Shown here piece by piece: positions 24,674 to 32,712 of a stretch of 38,324 nucleotides of DNA. Both the position numbers and the translations under genes were made by a program. The DNA comes from an uncultured Coriobacteriaceae bacterium. Lineage in GTDB: Bacteria; Actinomycetota; Coriobacteriia; Coriobacteriales; Atopobiaceae. The DNA is taken from positions 1 to 38,324 of the forward strand of contig CADBRX010000011.1 of NCBI GenBank assembly GCA_902797175.1, in the 5' to 3' direction. Below the pieces are notes generated by a model. That model was not told where the DNA came from. It saw only the letters and a program-made list of their open reading frames with translations, and ran no database searches. Every line of letters starts with the position of its first letter. The stretch's first letter is position 1.

Positions 24674-26308
24674 ATGAGCAAAGTGATAAAGGTCCTGCTT
24701 GTCTTTGCGGCCTTCTCCGCAATCGTCTCTGCACTCTTTGCCGCCCTGGTCGTCTCTTCATGCGTCTCGTCCTGCTCCGACTCCCCCACCCACGACAGCC
24801 GGCAGGTCCGAACGTTCATCAATGACTCCAAGGTCACCGAGCGCGACCTTGCCACCTTTGACGCGCTGCGTGGCTGCATCGAGAGCATGCACGATACGTT
24901 GGCGCTCAACATCGCGCGAAACGGTGACGACGGGACGGGCGAGGAGACCCACCGCAAGCTCATCACTGTCGACGAGCTGCGGAGCGCCTTGGAAGGTGGC
25001 ACCTGGCCAGGCAAGACATCTGGGTACGGAACGACCGAGTCATCCCACAACCCGCAGCTCTGGGTACGCATAGCCGAGCTCAGCGAGGACCAGATCGAGA
25101 AGGCTACGGGCGAGGACTGGGAAGTCGTGGACTTTGCCTACCCCTTCCCCCATGGAGGGTCCGTTCCCGTCCCGGCGACGCGCGGAGAGAACGACCGCGC
25201 TCGGACCCTCCTCGTCTGCCGCTCGGGCTCAGATGCGGGACTCTATGCCACCGTCTACTACTGGCGCTGGGCTGACCCGGCACGCTTTGAGGCCTGCGTT
25301 GACGAGGCCAGGGAGGCGCACGAAGCTCTGGCCAGCGCCTACCATGCCCTCGGCAAGACCGCGGCGCTCGAGGGAAGGCCTTTCCTGTACGACGGGTCCA
25401 GCGTCACCATATGGGAGCTGGAGGGAGACGACCCACTCCGTGACCCTGATGACTTTGTCGCATTTGCCAATGACGGCGCTCGGCTGCTTGATGGCTACAC
25501 GGGCTTCAAGCTCGTGAGGCACGACACGCCCATCGCGATTGGATGGGAGGACTACTCTGCCGACCACCCCAACGACCACGGCATCGAGTTCCTCACCTTT
25601 GACGAGGCCAAGGACCTGCTGCTTCTCTCACGCCCACACCGCATCTTTGACTGCGCTCCGGCCGACGTCCTCCTGTCTGCGTCGTGCAGTGCGCAAGACG
25701 CGTGCGACACATCACGTTTGAGCGGCGAGCTGGCCCCTGACGGCGCACGGCAACACGCCTTCTTCTGGGACAAGCCAGGCTACGGCTGCACCTTTGACGC
25801 CACCTTGGAGGAAATCGCCCGAAGGCGCCTTGGTTGCTCCGACGACCAGCCGATGATCGCCGTCAGCAGCACGGTCTCACGTGGGGAGGAGGGTGAGGAC
25901 ACCGAGCTCCGCGCATGGGTCATCGCCCCACGGGGTGTGTTTTCCGAGACGCCGGACGCCTTCTGTTCCGAGGTCAATGGGCTGCGCGACGAGCTGTGGA
26001 ACGTTGCCGTGGGAAGCCCCAAGGGAGAGCAAAGCAGAGACCTCTACCTAAAGGTGGTCGTGGTTGACGAGGACGGCATTGTCAGTCAGTCCGACGAGGG
26101 CGGCATGCCCCTCACGTTAGACGAGCTTGCCAAGGCGATGCGCGCGGACATGGGGTGCCTTGACCAGTACGACTTTGAGGTGCTGCTCTTTGGTGAGTCG
26201 TCACTCAGACAGTGGCACGAGGAGTGGCGACTCAACCGCTTTGACTGCGAGCGTGACAGCGTCCAAGGGTCAATCGCGCGCTCGCGGGAGTGGCGATACG
26301 CATCGTAG
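24674..26308 (+). CDS. Unknown lipoprotein, 544 residues
   Basis: The protein begins with a hydrophobic helix ending in a possible lipobox VSSC, so it is probably tethered on the outer face of the membrane. The remaining 510 residues are strongly acidic with several cysteines (CDTS, CSDDQ, GCTFDA) and no motif I recognise. Two halves may be related, since both contain an ITVDELRSAL or LTLDELAKAM helix preceded by a lysine/valine strand. No enzyme signature is visible. The ATG is placed by the hydrophobic start; the ribosome site is weak. A GC-rich hairpin follows the gene. Confidence 0.7.
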   Translation: MSKVIKVLLVFAAFSAIVSALFAALVVSSCVSSCSDSPTHDSRQVRTFINDSKVTERDLATFDALRGCIESMHDTLALNIARNGDDGTGEETHRKLITVDELRSALEGGTWPGKTSGYGTTESSHNPQLWVRIAELSEDQIEKATGEDWEVVDFAYPFPHGGSVPVPATRGENDRARTLLVCRSGSDAGLYATVYYWRWADPARFEACVDEAREAHEALASAYHALGKTAALEGRPFLYDGSSVTIWELEGDDPLRDPDDFVAFANDGARLLDGYTGFKLVRHDTPIAIGWEDYSADHPNDHGIEFLTFDEAKDLLLLSRPHRIFDCAPADVLLSASCSAQDACDTSRLSGELAPDGARQHAFFWDKPGYGCTFDATLEEIARRRLGCSDDQPMIAVSSTVSRGEEGEDTELRAWVIAPRGVFSETPDAFCSEVNGLRDELWNVAVGSPKGEQSRDLYLKVVVVDEDGIVSQSDEGGMPLTLDELAKAMRADMGCLDQYDFEVLLFGESSLRQWHEEWRLNRFDCERDSVQGSIARSREWRYAS

Positions 26309-26333
26309 GGCCTATGCGCACCAAGAGACAACA

Positions 26334-26371
26334 GCCGCCCCGCCGTCGCTCGAGGCGTCTGGCGGGGCGGC
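26334..26371. terminator. GC-rich hairpin between convergent genes
   Basis: Perfect 11-base arms GCCGCCCCGCC (26334-26344) and GGCGGGGCGGC (26361-26371). It lies between the stops of the lipoprotein gene and the Nif11-type peptide gene and may end both transcripts. It lacks a T-tract. Confidence 0.55.
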
Positions 26372-26402
26372 ATCCGTGCAACGAGGTATTGGCGAGAAAC
26401 GC

Positions 26403-26648
26403 CTACATGATTATCAGTGGGCCGTTCCTGTGGCCACACTCGGGGCACGTGACAAACTCGGCACCCATCTCACAGGGAACCTTGGCACCGCACTTCTCAC
26501 AGGTGATGAAGCACTTGACGTCCCACTCGCCACCAGAAATGGCCTCGAGCTGCTGGTCGTTCAGCTCGACACCCTCGGTCTTAGCCAAGGCGAGCACCTC
26601 TTCTGCTGACTCAGGAAGGAGAGTCTTCTTCATAGGGCTGTCACTCAT
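26403..26648 (-). CDS. Nif11-leader-like peptide with zinc-ribbon core
   Basis: This 81-residue protein has two parts. Residues about 12-39 (SAEEVLALAKTEGVEL, then DQQLEAISGG) match the Nif11/nitrile-hydratase-type leader of RiPP precursors, ending in a Gly-Gly processing site. The remaining 42 residues, rich in Cys, hold CEKCG and CPECG pairs spaced like a rubredoxin/zinc-ribbon knuckle, plus Cys at KCFI and PCEM. The ATG at 26648 has GGAGG six bases upstream. The HAD gene lies about 100 bases upstream on the same strand. No RiPP-modifying enzyme or dedicated transporter is adjacent, so the product may be an unmodified exported zinc-ribbon peptide or an orphan precursor. Confidence 0.8.
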   Translation of the reverse strand: MSDSPMKKTLLPESAEEVLALAKTEGVELNDQQLEAISGGEWDVKCFITCEKCGAKVPCEMGAEFVTCPECGHRNGPLIIM

Positions 26649-26748
26649 GTCAACCTCCATCTCGAAATGAACCGTACGGCTACTGTGCCCCAACAGGCAC
26701 GAGGGAAGCTCCCTGCCATGCGCAAACCAGCAAATAACACCGGGCAGA

Positions 26749-27606
26749 TCAGCCTTGCATGAACGAGGGCATCTCGCCCCGAGCCGTCGCTCGCGCGATG
26801 TCTGCCAGCGCCTTTGCCACCGACTCGTCCAGTGCGTCGCCGATATGCCAGTGAGCGACGGCGGCCGCGTCGACGCTGGCGTTGGCGACCGCGACCGAAT
26901 TGGGCACGGCCTTGAGCATCGAGATGTCGTTGTCCGCATCGCCAAAGACCGCCACCTCGTCAAGGGAGATGCCCAGGACATCGGCCATGATGAGCGCCGC
27001 GCTGCCCTTCCCCCACCCCTTGGGCGTGATGTCGATGACATGCGCATCCTTGGACGGGATCGCAAAGTCCAGCTCGGGGACCTCATGGGTCAGCAGGTCG
27101 CGCAGGCCGTGCGTGCGCTCGGAGCCCTTCATGCGAACGATGGCCTTGAGCGTCGGCCCCTGCACCTCGGGATACAACGCAGAGACGCGCAGGAAGTCAC
27201 CGGCATTTGCGTCATCCAGACGATACTTGCGCGACACACCCCAGTTGGGGCCGTCGCCCTCCATGTCAAAGAACACGAGGAACCCCTCGGGCTGCTCGTC
27301 AAGGATGTCTGACACCCTCTGCAGGGGCTCTGCGGGCGTCCACTCGCGGTGCACGGCCTCGCCGTCCACGCACACGAGCTGCCCATTGGAATAGGCGCCC
27401 GTCGCATACGCCCACGCCTCGCCCCTGAAGGTCTCGGCCATCGACGAAGGCGAGCGCCCTGTCGCGGGACCAAAATGCACACCTGCATCTACCAGCGCAC
27501 GAATCGAGGCAAGGCCCTCGTCGGAGAGCTTTGCCTCGTGGAATTCCTCGTCAGGCCTATGAGGTATGAGGGTGTTGTCTAGATCGGTCAGAACCAGCTT
27601 GATCAT
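26749..27606 (-). CDS. Cof-type HAD hydrolase
   Basis: The 285-residue protein has the HAD superfamily motifs DLDNT (nucleophile Asp8, Asp10), ATGRS, a lysine in the KGWGKGSA segment and GDADNDISML. The long C2-type cap between motifs places it in the Cof/sugar-phosphatase group (IIB), which removes phosphate from sugar phosphates, flavin or pyridoxal phosphates. The ATG at 27606 has CGGAGG five bases upstream; a longer in-frame reading is not needed. It lies upstream of the Nif11-type peptide gene on the same strand. Its own 5' region is a dense repeat cluster. Substrate unknown. Confidence 0.88.
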   Translation of the reverse strand: MIKLVLTDLDNTLIPHRPDEEFHEAKLSDEGLASIRALVDAGVHFGPATGRSPSSMAETFRGEAWAYATGAYSNGQLVCVDGEAVHREWTPAEPLQRVSDILDEQPEGFLVFFDMEGDGPNWGVSRKYRLDDANAGDFLRVSALYPEVQGPTLKAIVRMKGSERTHGLRDLLTHEVPELDFAIPSKDAHVIDITPKGWGKGSAALIMADVLGISLDEVAVFGDADNDISMLKAVPNSVAVANASVDAAAVAHWHIGDALDESVAKALADIARATARGEMPSFMQG

Positions 27607-27623
27607 GGTGCCTCCGGAGCGGA

Positions 27624-27767
27624 TTTGTCGCAAACGTGACCTGCACGTCGCACTTCCGACAAGTTTAGGGCACCAACTGTCGGATTCACGACAATAACGT
27701 CATGTTTGCGACATCCGCAGAGCATTTCTTGTCGGACACGCGACGTGGCCGCCATGTTTGCGACAAA
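27624..27767. repeat. Cluster of two interleaved repeat families
   Basis: Family one (consensus GTCAYGTTTGCGACAAA): 27624-27640 (-), 27699-27713 (+), 27751-27767 (+). Family two (consensus GTCGYNNNTCCGACAAG): 27647-27663 (+), 27677-27692 (-), 27728-27744 (-). The six copies alternate in order one, two, two, one, two, one. All lie between the HAD start and the protease stop, so they could be a regulatory region for the HAD gene or a REP-type cluster. The word TCCGACAA also occurs in the hairpin at 7991-8032. Confidence 0.7.
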
Positions 27768-27770
27768 GGC

Positions 27771-29529
27771 CTATCCCTTGTGCCACTTACCCTTCCACAG
27801 GGCAACGATCTCTGCCTGCTTGGCAGGACGCAGCAGGTATGCCGACCAGGCGAGCAGGGCGATGGCGGCAACAAGAGCCAGCCAGAACTCGAGGTTAATC
27901 GTAACCCCCTCGGACAAGATGCCCACATTGTCCATGTCGGCGGTCAGGAAGCTCGTGAAGTCGATGATCGTGTGCATGATGACGCAGGGCCAGATGGTCC
28001 CCGTCCTCAGGAGCACCGCGCAGAACAACGCCCCTATGCAGAAGGCGTAGAACAGCTGGAAGAGCGTCGAGGACAGCGCGGCGCCAGCAAGCAGGTTGAT
28101 TCCGTGGATCAGCGCAAACGCTGCGGACGTCACAGCGACGCACTTGACGACCTCTGACCTCTCCCCACTTACGCGCATCCAGTTGCTGGCGGGAATCGCC
28201 CGGAAGATGACTTCCTCAGAAAGGCCAGGTGCCAGCGCCAACACGAGGCAGACCAGCGGGTTGTTGAAGTTTGCGCTCAACCAACCGATAACGTTGGGCA
28301 CTGCCAGCAAAAGCGCAGGCAGCGCAAGCAAAAAGCGCGGTCGTTGACCATCCCGTCACGCCATCGAACTCACCCGCAAAGAGACGCTGGAAGCCAAGCA
28401 GGAACGCAATGCTCACAGCAATGGTGCCAAGCGCGGAAACCACCCGGCTCCCCGTCCCCGAGTTGAAGATGAGCAGGCCAAGCAAGGAAATGACATTGAC
28501 CGTGGCCATGAAGGCGAGGAGCGTGGCGAAGATCGTGCCGACCTTATGGTCGAGCACCCTATGGGCACGCTCGCGACGAAGATGCTCCGGCGTGGCATCC
28601 TCGGGTGCCTGGGGCTTCCCACCCTGCGCGCCATGGCCCGCGGCCACAACGATCTTGGCACTCTCCGTCTCGGGAACGAACGGTCCGTACTGCGGCACCG
28701 GCACGGAACGAAGCCGCTTGACGGACTGGATCGTCTTGGGCAGGTAGAACAGCGAGAAGAGCAGGTACATCCCCATGGCCACAAAGGCGGCGGTCTGGTT
28801 GGTGTTCACGTAGGTCGCCGTGGGCATCTCGCCAGAAATGGCGCTGTTGACCATGAGGACCCAGTCAAAGAAAGAGTGGACCGTCATGGCGCCCACGATG
28901 TTGCGCCCCTCAAGCACGCACACGCACAGGATGAAGCCTAACATGCCCGTCTCGAGCGTCTTGAGAAGGCCCTGCGCGATGCTCAGAAAATCGCCGTAGT
29001 TGATGTCAAACGCCACATGGATAAAGCCAAAGGCAACCGACGAGATGACTGCGGCCCACAAGGCGCCGCCCCTTCGGCCGCCCATGCCAGCAAGAAGGCC
29101 TCCAAACAGAAGGCCGCGGAACATGCCCTCCTCGTTGATGCCCACAAAGATGCAGAGCACCGAGATGTACAGGAGGTTGGCCAGCTGCTCGCCCGAGAAC
29201 TCGCCCATAAAGAGAAGGAGGAACGTGGCCCACGCGCCCATGATGACCGCCAACGCGATGTTGATCAGGACGAGTGGCCGCGCATAGCGCCAGGAGTCGC
29301 GAATCTTCTGAAGGTCGGGGCGCAGCAGGCTGGCACCGCCCAGCAAGACCATGCCGACAACGGCCACGACACTGCGCAGTATCGTGCGCGGCAGCATGGC
29401 GTCAACGCCCAGGGTCGTGGCAAGGGGTGCCGCCAGCAACCCAACAAGAAAGCTGGCCACGGTAAGCGCGACCGCCACCAGCATCAGCGCGTTCTTGTCC
29501 TTACGGATATCAAGCTTGATCTCGGGCAT
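27771..29529 (-). pseudogene. Double CPBP (CAAX-type) membrane protease with a frameshift
   Basis: A single gene of about 586 codons is split by one frameshift near 28320-28360. The first frame (ATG 29529, stop 28216) holds a full CPBP domain: INEEGMFRG, GFIHVAF and HSFFDW. The second (to TAG 27771) holds another: LSEEVIFRAI, FALIHGIN and HTIIDF. Both carry the paired glutamates and histidines of these intramembrane metal-site proteins, which are thought to be proteases linked to bacteriocin immunity or prenyl-protein processing. The break is next to a run of five T on the coding strand (GCGCTTTTTGC). The extra base could be decay, sequencing error or slippage. GGGAGG precedes the start, with TACACT 34 bases upstream (29563-29568). 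Confidence 0.75.
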
Positions 29530-29562
29530 GGAAGCCTCCCTATGCAAAGAGTCGACAGGGCG

Positions 29563-29568
29563 AGTGTA
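29563..29568 (-). promoter_or_regulatory. -10 box of the double-CPBP gene
   Basis: TACACT on the minus strand, 34 bases before the ATG at 29529. Confidence 0.4.
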
Positions 29569-29715
29569 CTCCAACATGACGGCGTATTTTGACGTTGGTA
29601 ACCTGCTTCCCCGTCAATTGCAGGTGTCCCGATGCCAATCGGTACGAGCACGCACCACACCACCCGTACGTTCCCTCCGCCATCCCGTCAGGAAGGCCTC
29701 TTGGAAGACGGACAC

Positions 29716-29727
29716 TTGCGCTACCAT
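29716..29727 (+). promoter_or_regulatory. -10 box of the two-helix peptide gene
   Basis: GCTACCAT following TTGC; the TACCAT hexamer (29722-29727) is 33 bases before the ATG at 29761. Confidence 0.4.
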
Positions 29728-29760
29728 CGTTGTATCCGTCGGCCGTGAGAGGGGTGTCCC

Positions 29761-29985
29761 ATGAACGACCTTGTCCATGCAAGCACGTTCTTCACCATAT
29801 TTGCCCTTATGCTCGTGCTCTACGGGGCGGTTCTTGCCGCCACGGGCAATGTCGAGCTGCTCCCCCGGCGCGCGTCACTTTCAATCAAGGGCCCTGACGA
29901 CGTGAGGCGAGTGGGCAGGATCGTTCTCATCGTAGGCGCCGTCATCGGAGCGATCGCCCTGGTCGTTGGCCTTGTCTCCCGTTGA
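29761..29985 (+). CDS. Two-helix membrane peptide, 74 residues
   Basis: Two hydrophobic helices (about residues 8-28 and 52-72) are joined by a basic loop with PRRASLSIKGPDDVRRVG. No family recognised. GAGAGGGG precedes the ATG. The tandem paralogue genes follow after 28 bases, so it is the first gene of a three-gene transcript. It may be a membrane anchor or helper for those proteins. Confidence 0.7.
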   Translation: MNDLVHASTFFTIFALMLVLYGAVLAATGNVELLPRRASLSIKGPDDVRRVGRIVLIVGAVIGAIALVVGLVSR

Positions 29986-30013
29986 TGCGAGAGACGGGGA
30001 GGAGGCTTCTGAC

Positions 30014-31000
30014 ATGGACTTTTCCCTGTTGTACGACATCATCTATTCGCTCGCGGCGCGCGATGGGCGCGTGGATACCCTCTTTGGAAAGAGCGCGCCG
30101 CTCGCGCACGAGGCGTTTGTGCACAGCAGCCCGTGCGACACCTTTCCGGAGCTGTGGTTTGAGCTCCCCCTTCTGGGTGACCCCTGGTTTGACCTGCACG
30201 TCCTCACGCACAGGGACAGCTTGAGCCCCGACATGACCTTTGCCGACGAAACCACGGGCGGCTATTCCACCGCCTTCGAGTGGTTTTCGCATCAGTCCGA
30301 CGTCCGTCAGCTGGCCCTGAGCTGGGACGTCGGGTCGAGGGGGGCGACGTCTCCCGCTATCCAGCTCCTGATGAAAAGGAGCAACCTGGCCGAGTCGAGC
30401 GCCTTCTTTGAGGTGGTCGGACGCGCGGAGGCCATCGAGGGGTACGAGACGTTCGTCAGGCGCCTGCCCAGGGGCTGGTTTGCCTGCTACGCAGGGACGT
30501 TTCCCAACAGGTCCGATGCCCCCGTGCGCGTCGAATGCATCCCAGGGCCCTCGCAGCAGCAGGCCTATGCACGGGCCGCAGGCATGCTCAGGCATGACCT
30601 CCGCATGGTGGGAATGGATGAGCCCGGGGACACGCTCGTCTCCCAGTGCCAGGAACTTGCGCGCACGCCCTACCAGTTTGAGCTGCAGTTCAACGTCACA
30701 GATGACGGGCGGGCGGACGACACCGTGTCGGCCAGCGTCAGGTTCATGCCCCCCACCCCCTCCGACCGCGAGAAGAGCTTTGACCCACAAGGCGCAACAA
30801 GGGCGTTGGTGCAGCAGATCAAGTCCTGGGGCCTTGCTGACGAGCGGCTCGACGTGCTACGCGACGTCACCTTCTCAAAGAGAGCCTCTCTTGGCAACGA
30901 GTCCTTCCTGCTCTACTGCTTCCCCGCCTTCATCAAGATCCGGTGGCGTGACGGCAATCCCATCGACGCAAAGGCATACCTCATGGCAGGAGCGCAGTGA
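30014..31000 (+). CDS. Unknown protein, first of a tandem paralogue pair
   Basis: The 328-residue cytosolic protein is related to the product of the next gene. Both start with an LFG(K/E)S segment, then (T/E)FPxxxxE(L/F)PLxGDPxxDxxVL, a xxFxWFS segment, a RRxPxxWxxxxxGxF segment, and end with (K/R)WRDG...AK(A/L)Y. The pattern is mostly alternating strands and helices without a metal or nucleotide motif I know. GGGGAGGAGG precedes the ATG. Its stop overlaps the start of the second copy (TGATG), so the pair is translated together and may form a heterodimer. Function not known. Confidence 0.72.
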   Translation: MDFSLLYDIIYSLAARDGRVDTLFGKSAPLAHEAFVHSSPCDTFPELWFELPLLGDPWFDLHVLTHRDSLSPDMTFADETTGGYSTAFEWFSHQSDVRQLALSWDVGSRGATSPAIQLLMKRSNLAESSAFFEVVGRAEAIEGYETFVRRLPRGWFACYAGTFPNRSDAPVRVECIPGPSQQQAYARAAGMLRHDLRMVGMDEPGDTLVSQCQELARTPYQFELQFNVTDDGRADDTVSASVRFMPPTPSDREKSFDPQGATRALVQQIKSWGLADERLDVLRDVTFSKRASLGNESFLLYCFPAFIKIRWRDGNPIDAKAYLMAGAQ

Positions 31001-32022
31001 TGGAGCTGACATTCGCCGACTCCTTTGAGGTGCTGTGCCTCCAGGCGGCCGACGAGGGCCGCGGGCCCGTGCTGTTTGGCGAGAGCCTGGGCAGGGCGCG
31101 CACGCTGGTTAAGCCCTTCCTCGTGGGCGAGGAGTTCCCCGACATCTACCTGGAGTTTCCCCTCAAAGGCGACCCCTTCTTGGACGTCACGGTTCTCTAC
31201 GGCCAGGTAACGACGGGCACGCGCGTCGCCTCCGACGCCGCAAGCTGCGCCAACAACGTCTTTGATTGGTTCTCCGACGTTCGAAGAGAGCATCCCGACG
31301 TGTCGTTTGGCTTTGAGCTCGACACCAAGGAGGAGGAGCTTCCTCCCGCAGCCGTTCACTTTCAGCCGCGCCACCATGTCGAGCTGGCCACCACGTTCTG
31401 CGACCTCATCGGCGAGCCAAAGCGTGCGGAGCTCTATGTCGACACCTGCCGGCGCATGCCGCCCGCATGGCAGCTCTCCTTCTTTGGCCTCTTCAGGGGA
31501 AGGCCCGACAGCCCCCTGCGCGCTTGCGGATACCTTTCAAAGAACGAGGGCGAGCGCTGCGCACACGACAGGGACGCCCTGAAAGCCGTCTTTGACCAGG
31601 TCGGCTTTGCCGCCTACGACACCGCCATGCTCGAGCAGGTGGGCCGTCTTATGGGCAGCGCCCCCAAAGGCCTCGACTTTCAGTTTGACGTGTATCCGGA
31701 CGGAACCTTCGGCAACACCTTTGCCATAGATGCGCAGTTCCAGATCGAGCAGCCGCGTGCGGTGCACGATTCCTTCTCAAGCGGCGTGGCGTCGCGCGTC
31801 ATCACGCTCTTTGAGGAATGGGGCATCACCGACGACCGATGGAAGCTTGCCGTCGACGCCACCTTTGCCCGCTCGATTCCCATCCCGCTCGATGACGGGT
31901 CCGTGCGCCTCCTAGCCTTCACGCTCTTGCCGCAGTGGACAAAGGCGCGCTGGCGTGACGGCGTCCTGCAGCCTGCAAAGCTCTACTGCCTCGCCAAGGC
32001 CCCCTACCTGGACAAACAGTGA
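31000..32022 (+). CDS. Unknown protein, second of a tandem paralogue pair
   Basis: The 340-residue protein is a diverged copy of the preceding gene product. Shared blocks are FGESLGRA, EEFPDIYLEFPLKGDPFLDV, VFDWFSD, CRRMPPAWQLSFFGLFRG, a DFQFDVYPDG strand and the ending KARWRDG ... AKLYCLAKA. The duplication must be old, since identity outside these blocks is low. The ATG at 31000 shares one base with the upstream TGA; GGAG lies seven bases upstream. Its own TGA is the first part of a 30-base inverted repeat. No function can be assigned. Confidence 0.72.
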   Translation: MELTFADSFEVLCLQAADEGRGPVLFGESLGRARTLVKPFLVGEEFPDIYLEFPLKGDPFLDVTVLYGQVTTGTRVASDAASCANNVFDWFSDVRREHPDVSFGFELDTKEEELPPAAVHFQPRHHVELATTFCDLIGEPKRAELYVDTCRRMPPAWQLSFFGLFRGRPDSPLRACGYLSKNEGERCAHDRDALKAVFDQVGFAAYDTAMLEQVGRLMGSAPKGLDFQFDVYPDGTFGNTFAIDAQFQIEQPRAVHDSFSSGVASRVITLFEEWGITDDRWKLAVDATFARSIPIPLDDGSVRLLAFTLLPQWTKARWRDGVLQPAKLYCLAKAPYLDKQ

Positions 32023-32099
32023 CTCAAAGGGGTGGGACCCTTGTGAGTCAAAATGACTCACAAGGGTCCCACCCCTTTGAGTCCCACCCCTTTGAGTCA
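32021..32099. repeat. 30-bp perfect hairpin plus an extra half unit
   Basis: Arms at 32021-32050 and 32054-32083 are exact reverse complements with a 3-base loop. A further partial copy (CCACCCCTTTGAGTC) follows at 32085-32099. The unit carries GACTCAAAGGGGTGGGACCC, a word type seen in REP elements linked to single-strand (Y1) transposases. The stop codons of both flanking readings, at 32020-32022 (+) and 32097-32099 (-), are the TGA of this unit. Confidence 0.85.
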
Positions 32100-32285
32100 C
32101 CACGTTAGGTCAGTACGCGGGATCGGCGCGGGATCAGCGCCCAGAAACGAGAGGACCTTCTCCCGCGTGGAGGAATAGACCTCGGCCGAATGGTCGGACT
32201 TCTGGGAGAAGCCCCGTCCGATTGACCCATAGAGCGCCAGCTCGCCTGCCACCTCGTCAAGAACCGGCACGAGCGCAGGCGACAA
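32097..32285 (-). CDS. Possible small protein ending in the repeat
   Basis: From TTG 32285 a 62-residue protein-like reading includes VPVLDEVAGELALYGSIG, then KSDHSAEVYSSTREKVLSFLG. The amino-acid pattern is plausible for a small helical protein. It starts 11 bases after the leader-like peptide gene on the same strand but with no ribosome site, and its TGA lies inside the REP-like repeat. It may be a truncated gene cut by the repeat. Treat as doubtful. Confidence 0.35.
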   Translation of the reverse strand: MSPALVPVLDEVAGELALYGSIGRGFSQKSDHSAEVYSSTREKVLSFLGADPAPIPRTDLTW

Positions 32286-32296
32286 TGTCCAAGGTG

Positions 32297-32491
32297 CTAG
32301 TCTTCGTCGTCAAAGGACTTCTCGAAGACGCCTGCGGCCGCGAGCATCTCCAGGTCGTCATCCGAGACCACCTGGGGCTCGGCACCCTTGCCAAGCACGT
32401 CGAGACAACGAGCGAGCAGGCCCTCCCTGAACGCCTCGGTCCCCACCGAATAGTCCCTCGCAAGGACCTTCTCAAGCTGCTTCTCCTCCAT
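32297..32491 (-). CDS. Leader-like acidic peptide, 64 residues
   Basis: The peptide has three parts: an N-terminal helix (EEKQLEKVLARDYSVG), a second helix (TEAFREGLLARCLDVLG) and a C-terminal SDDDLEMLAAAG followed by an acidic tail. The order of helices followed by an acidic LxxLAAAG motif resembles RiPP leader peptides, with a possible cleavage after AAAG, but the tail is only ten residues and has no Cys or Thr to modify. I have a vague memory of similar short proteins in Coriobacteriia but cannot name a family. The ATG at 32491 has GAGGGTGG just upstream; an ATG at 32503 adds four residues. It is divergent from the sigma factor. Confidence 0.65.
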   Translation of the reverse strand: MEEKQLEKVLARDYSVGTEAFREGLLARCLDVLGKGAEPQVVSDDDLEMLAAAGVFEKSFDDED

Positions 32492-32668
32492 TGCCACCCT
32501 CATCCCATCTTGTCCGCGTCTTTTTGCGTCATAACTGATACGGGCGCACGGCAGGTATCGTCTCAAGATTTTTTTCAGAACCTGAATCTAACCTTGCACA
32601 GAGGTGCAGGGCGGGTGTTCGGTGAGCGAATTGTCTTGATTGTTTCTCTCTTTGCAACGCAACATAGG

Positions 32669-32674
32669 TATGAT
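32669..32674 (+). promoter_or_regulatory. Possible -10 box of the sigma factor operon
   Basis: TATGAT 38 bases before the GTG at 32713. No -35 with the right spacing. The A+T-rich stretch 32630-32690 is otherwise gene-free. Confidence 0.4.
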
Positions 32675-32712
32675 TACCTTTAGCTAATTTGAGGGCAGAC
32701 GAGGAGGTACGA

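Noticed and set aside
26403..27606. A complete RiPP gene cluster around the Nif11-type peptide
   Set aside because: No cyclodehydratase, lanthionine synthetase, radical SAM or peptidase-transporter gene is adjacent; HAD and CPBP genes alone do not make a cluster.
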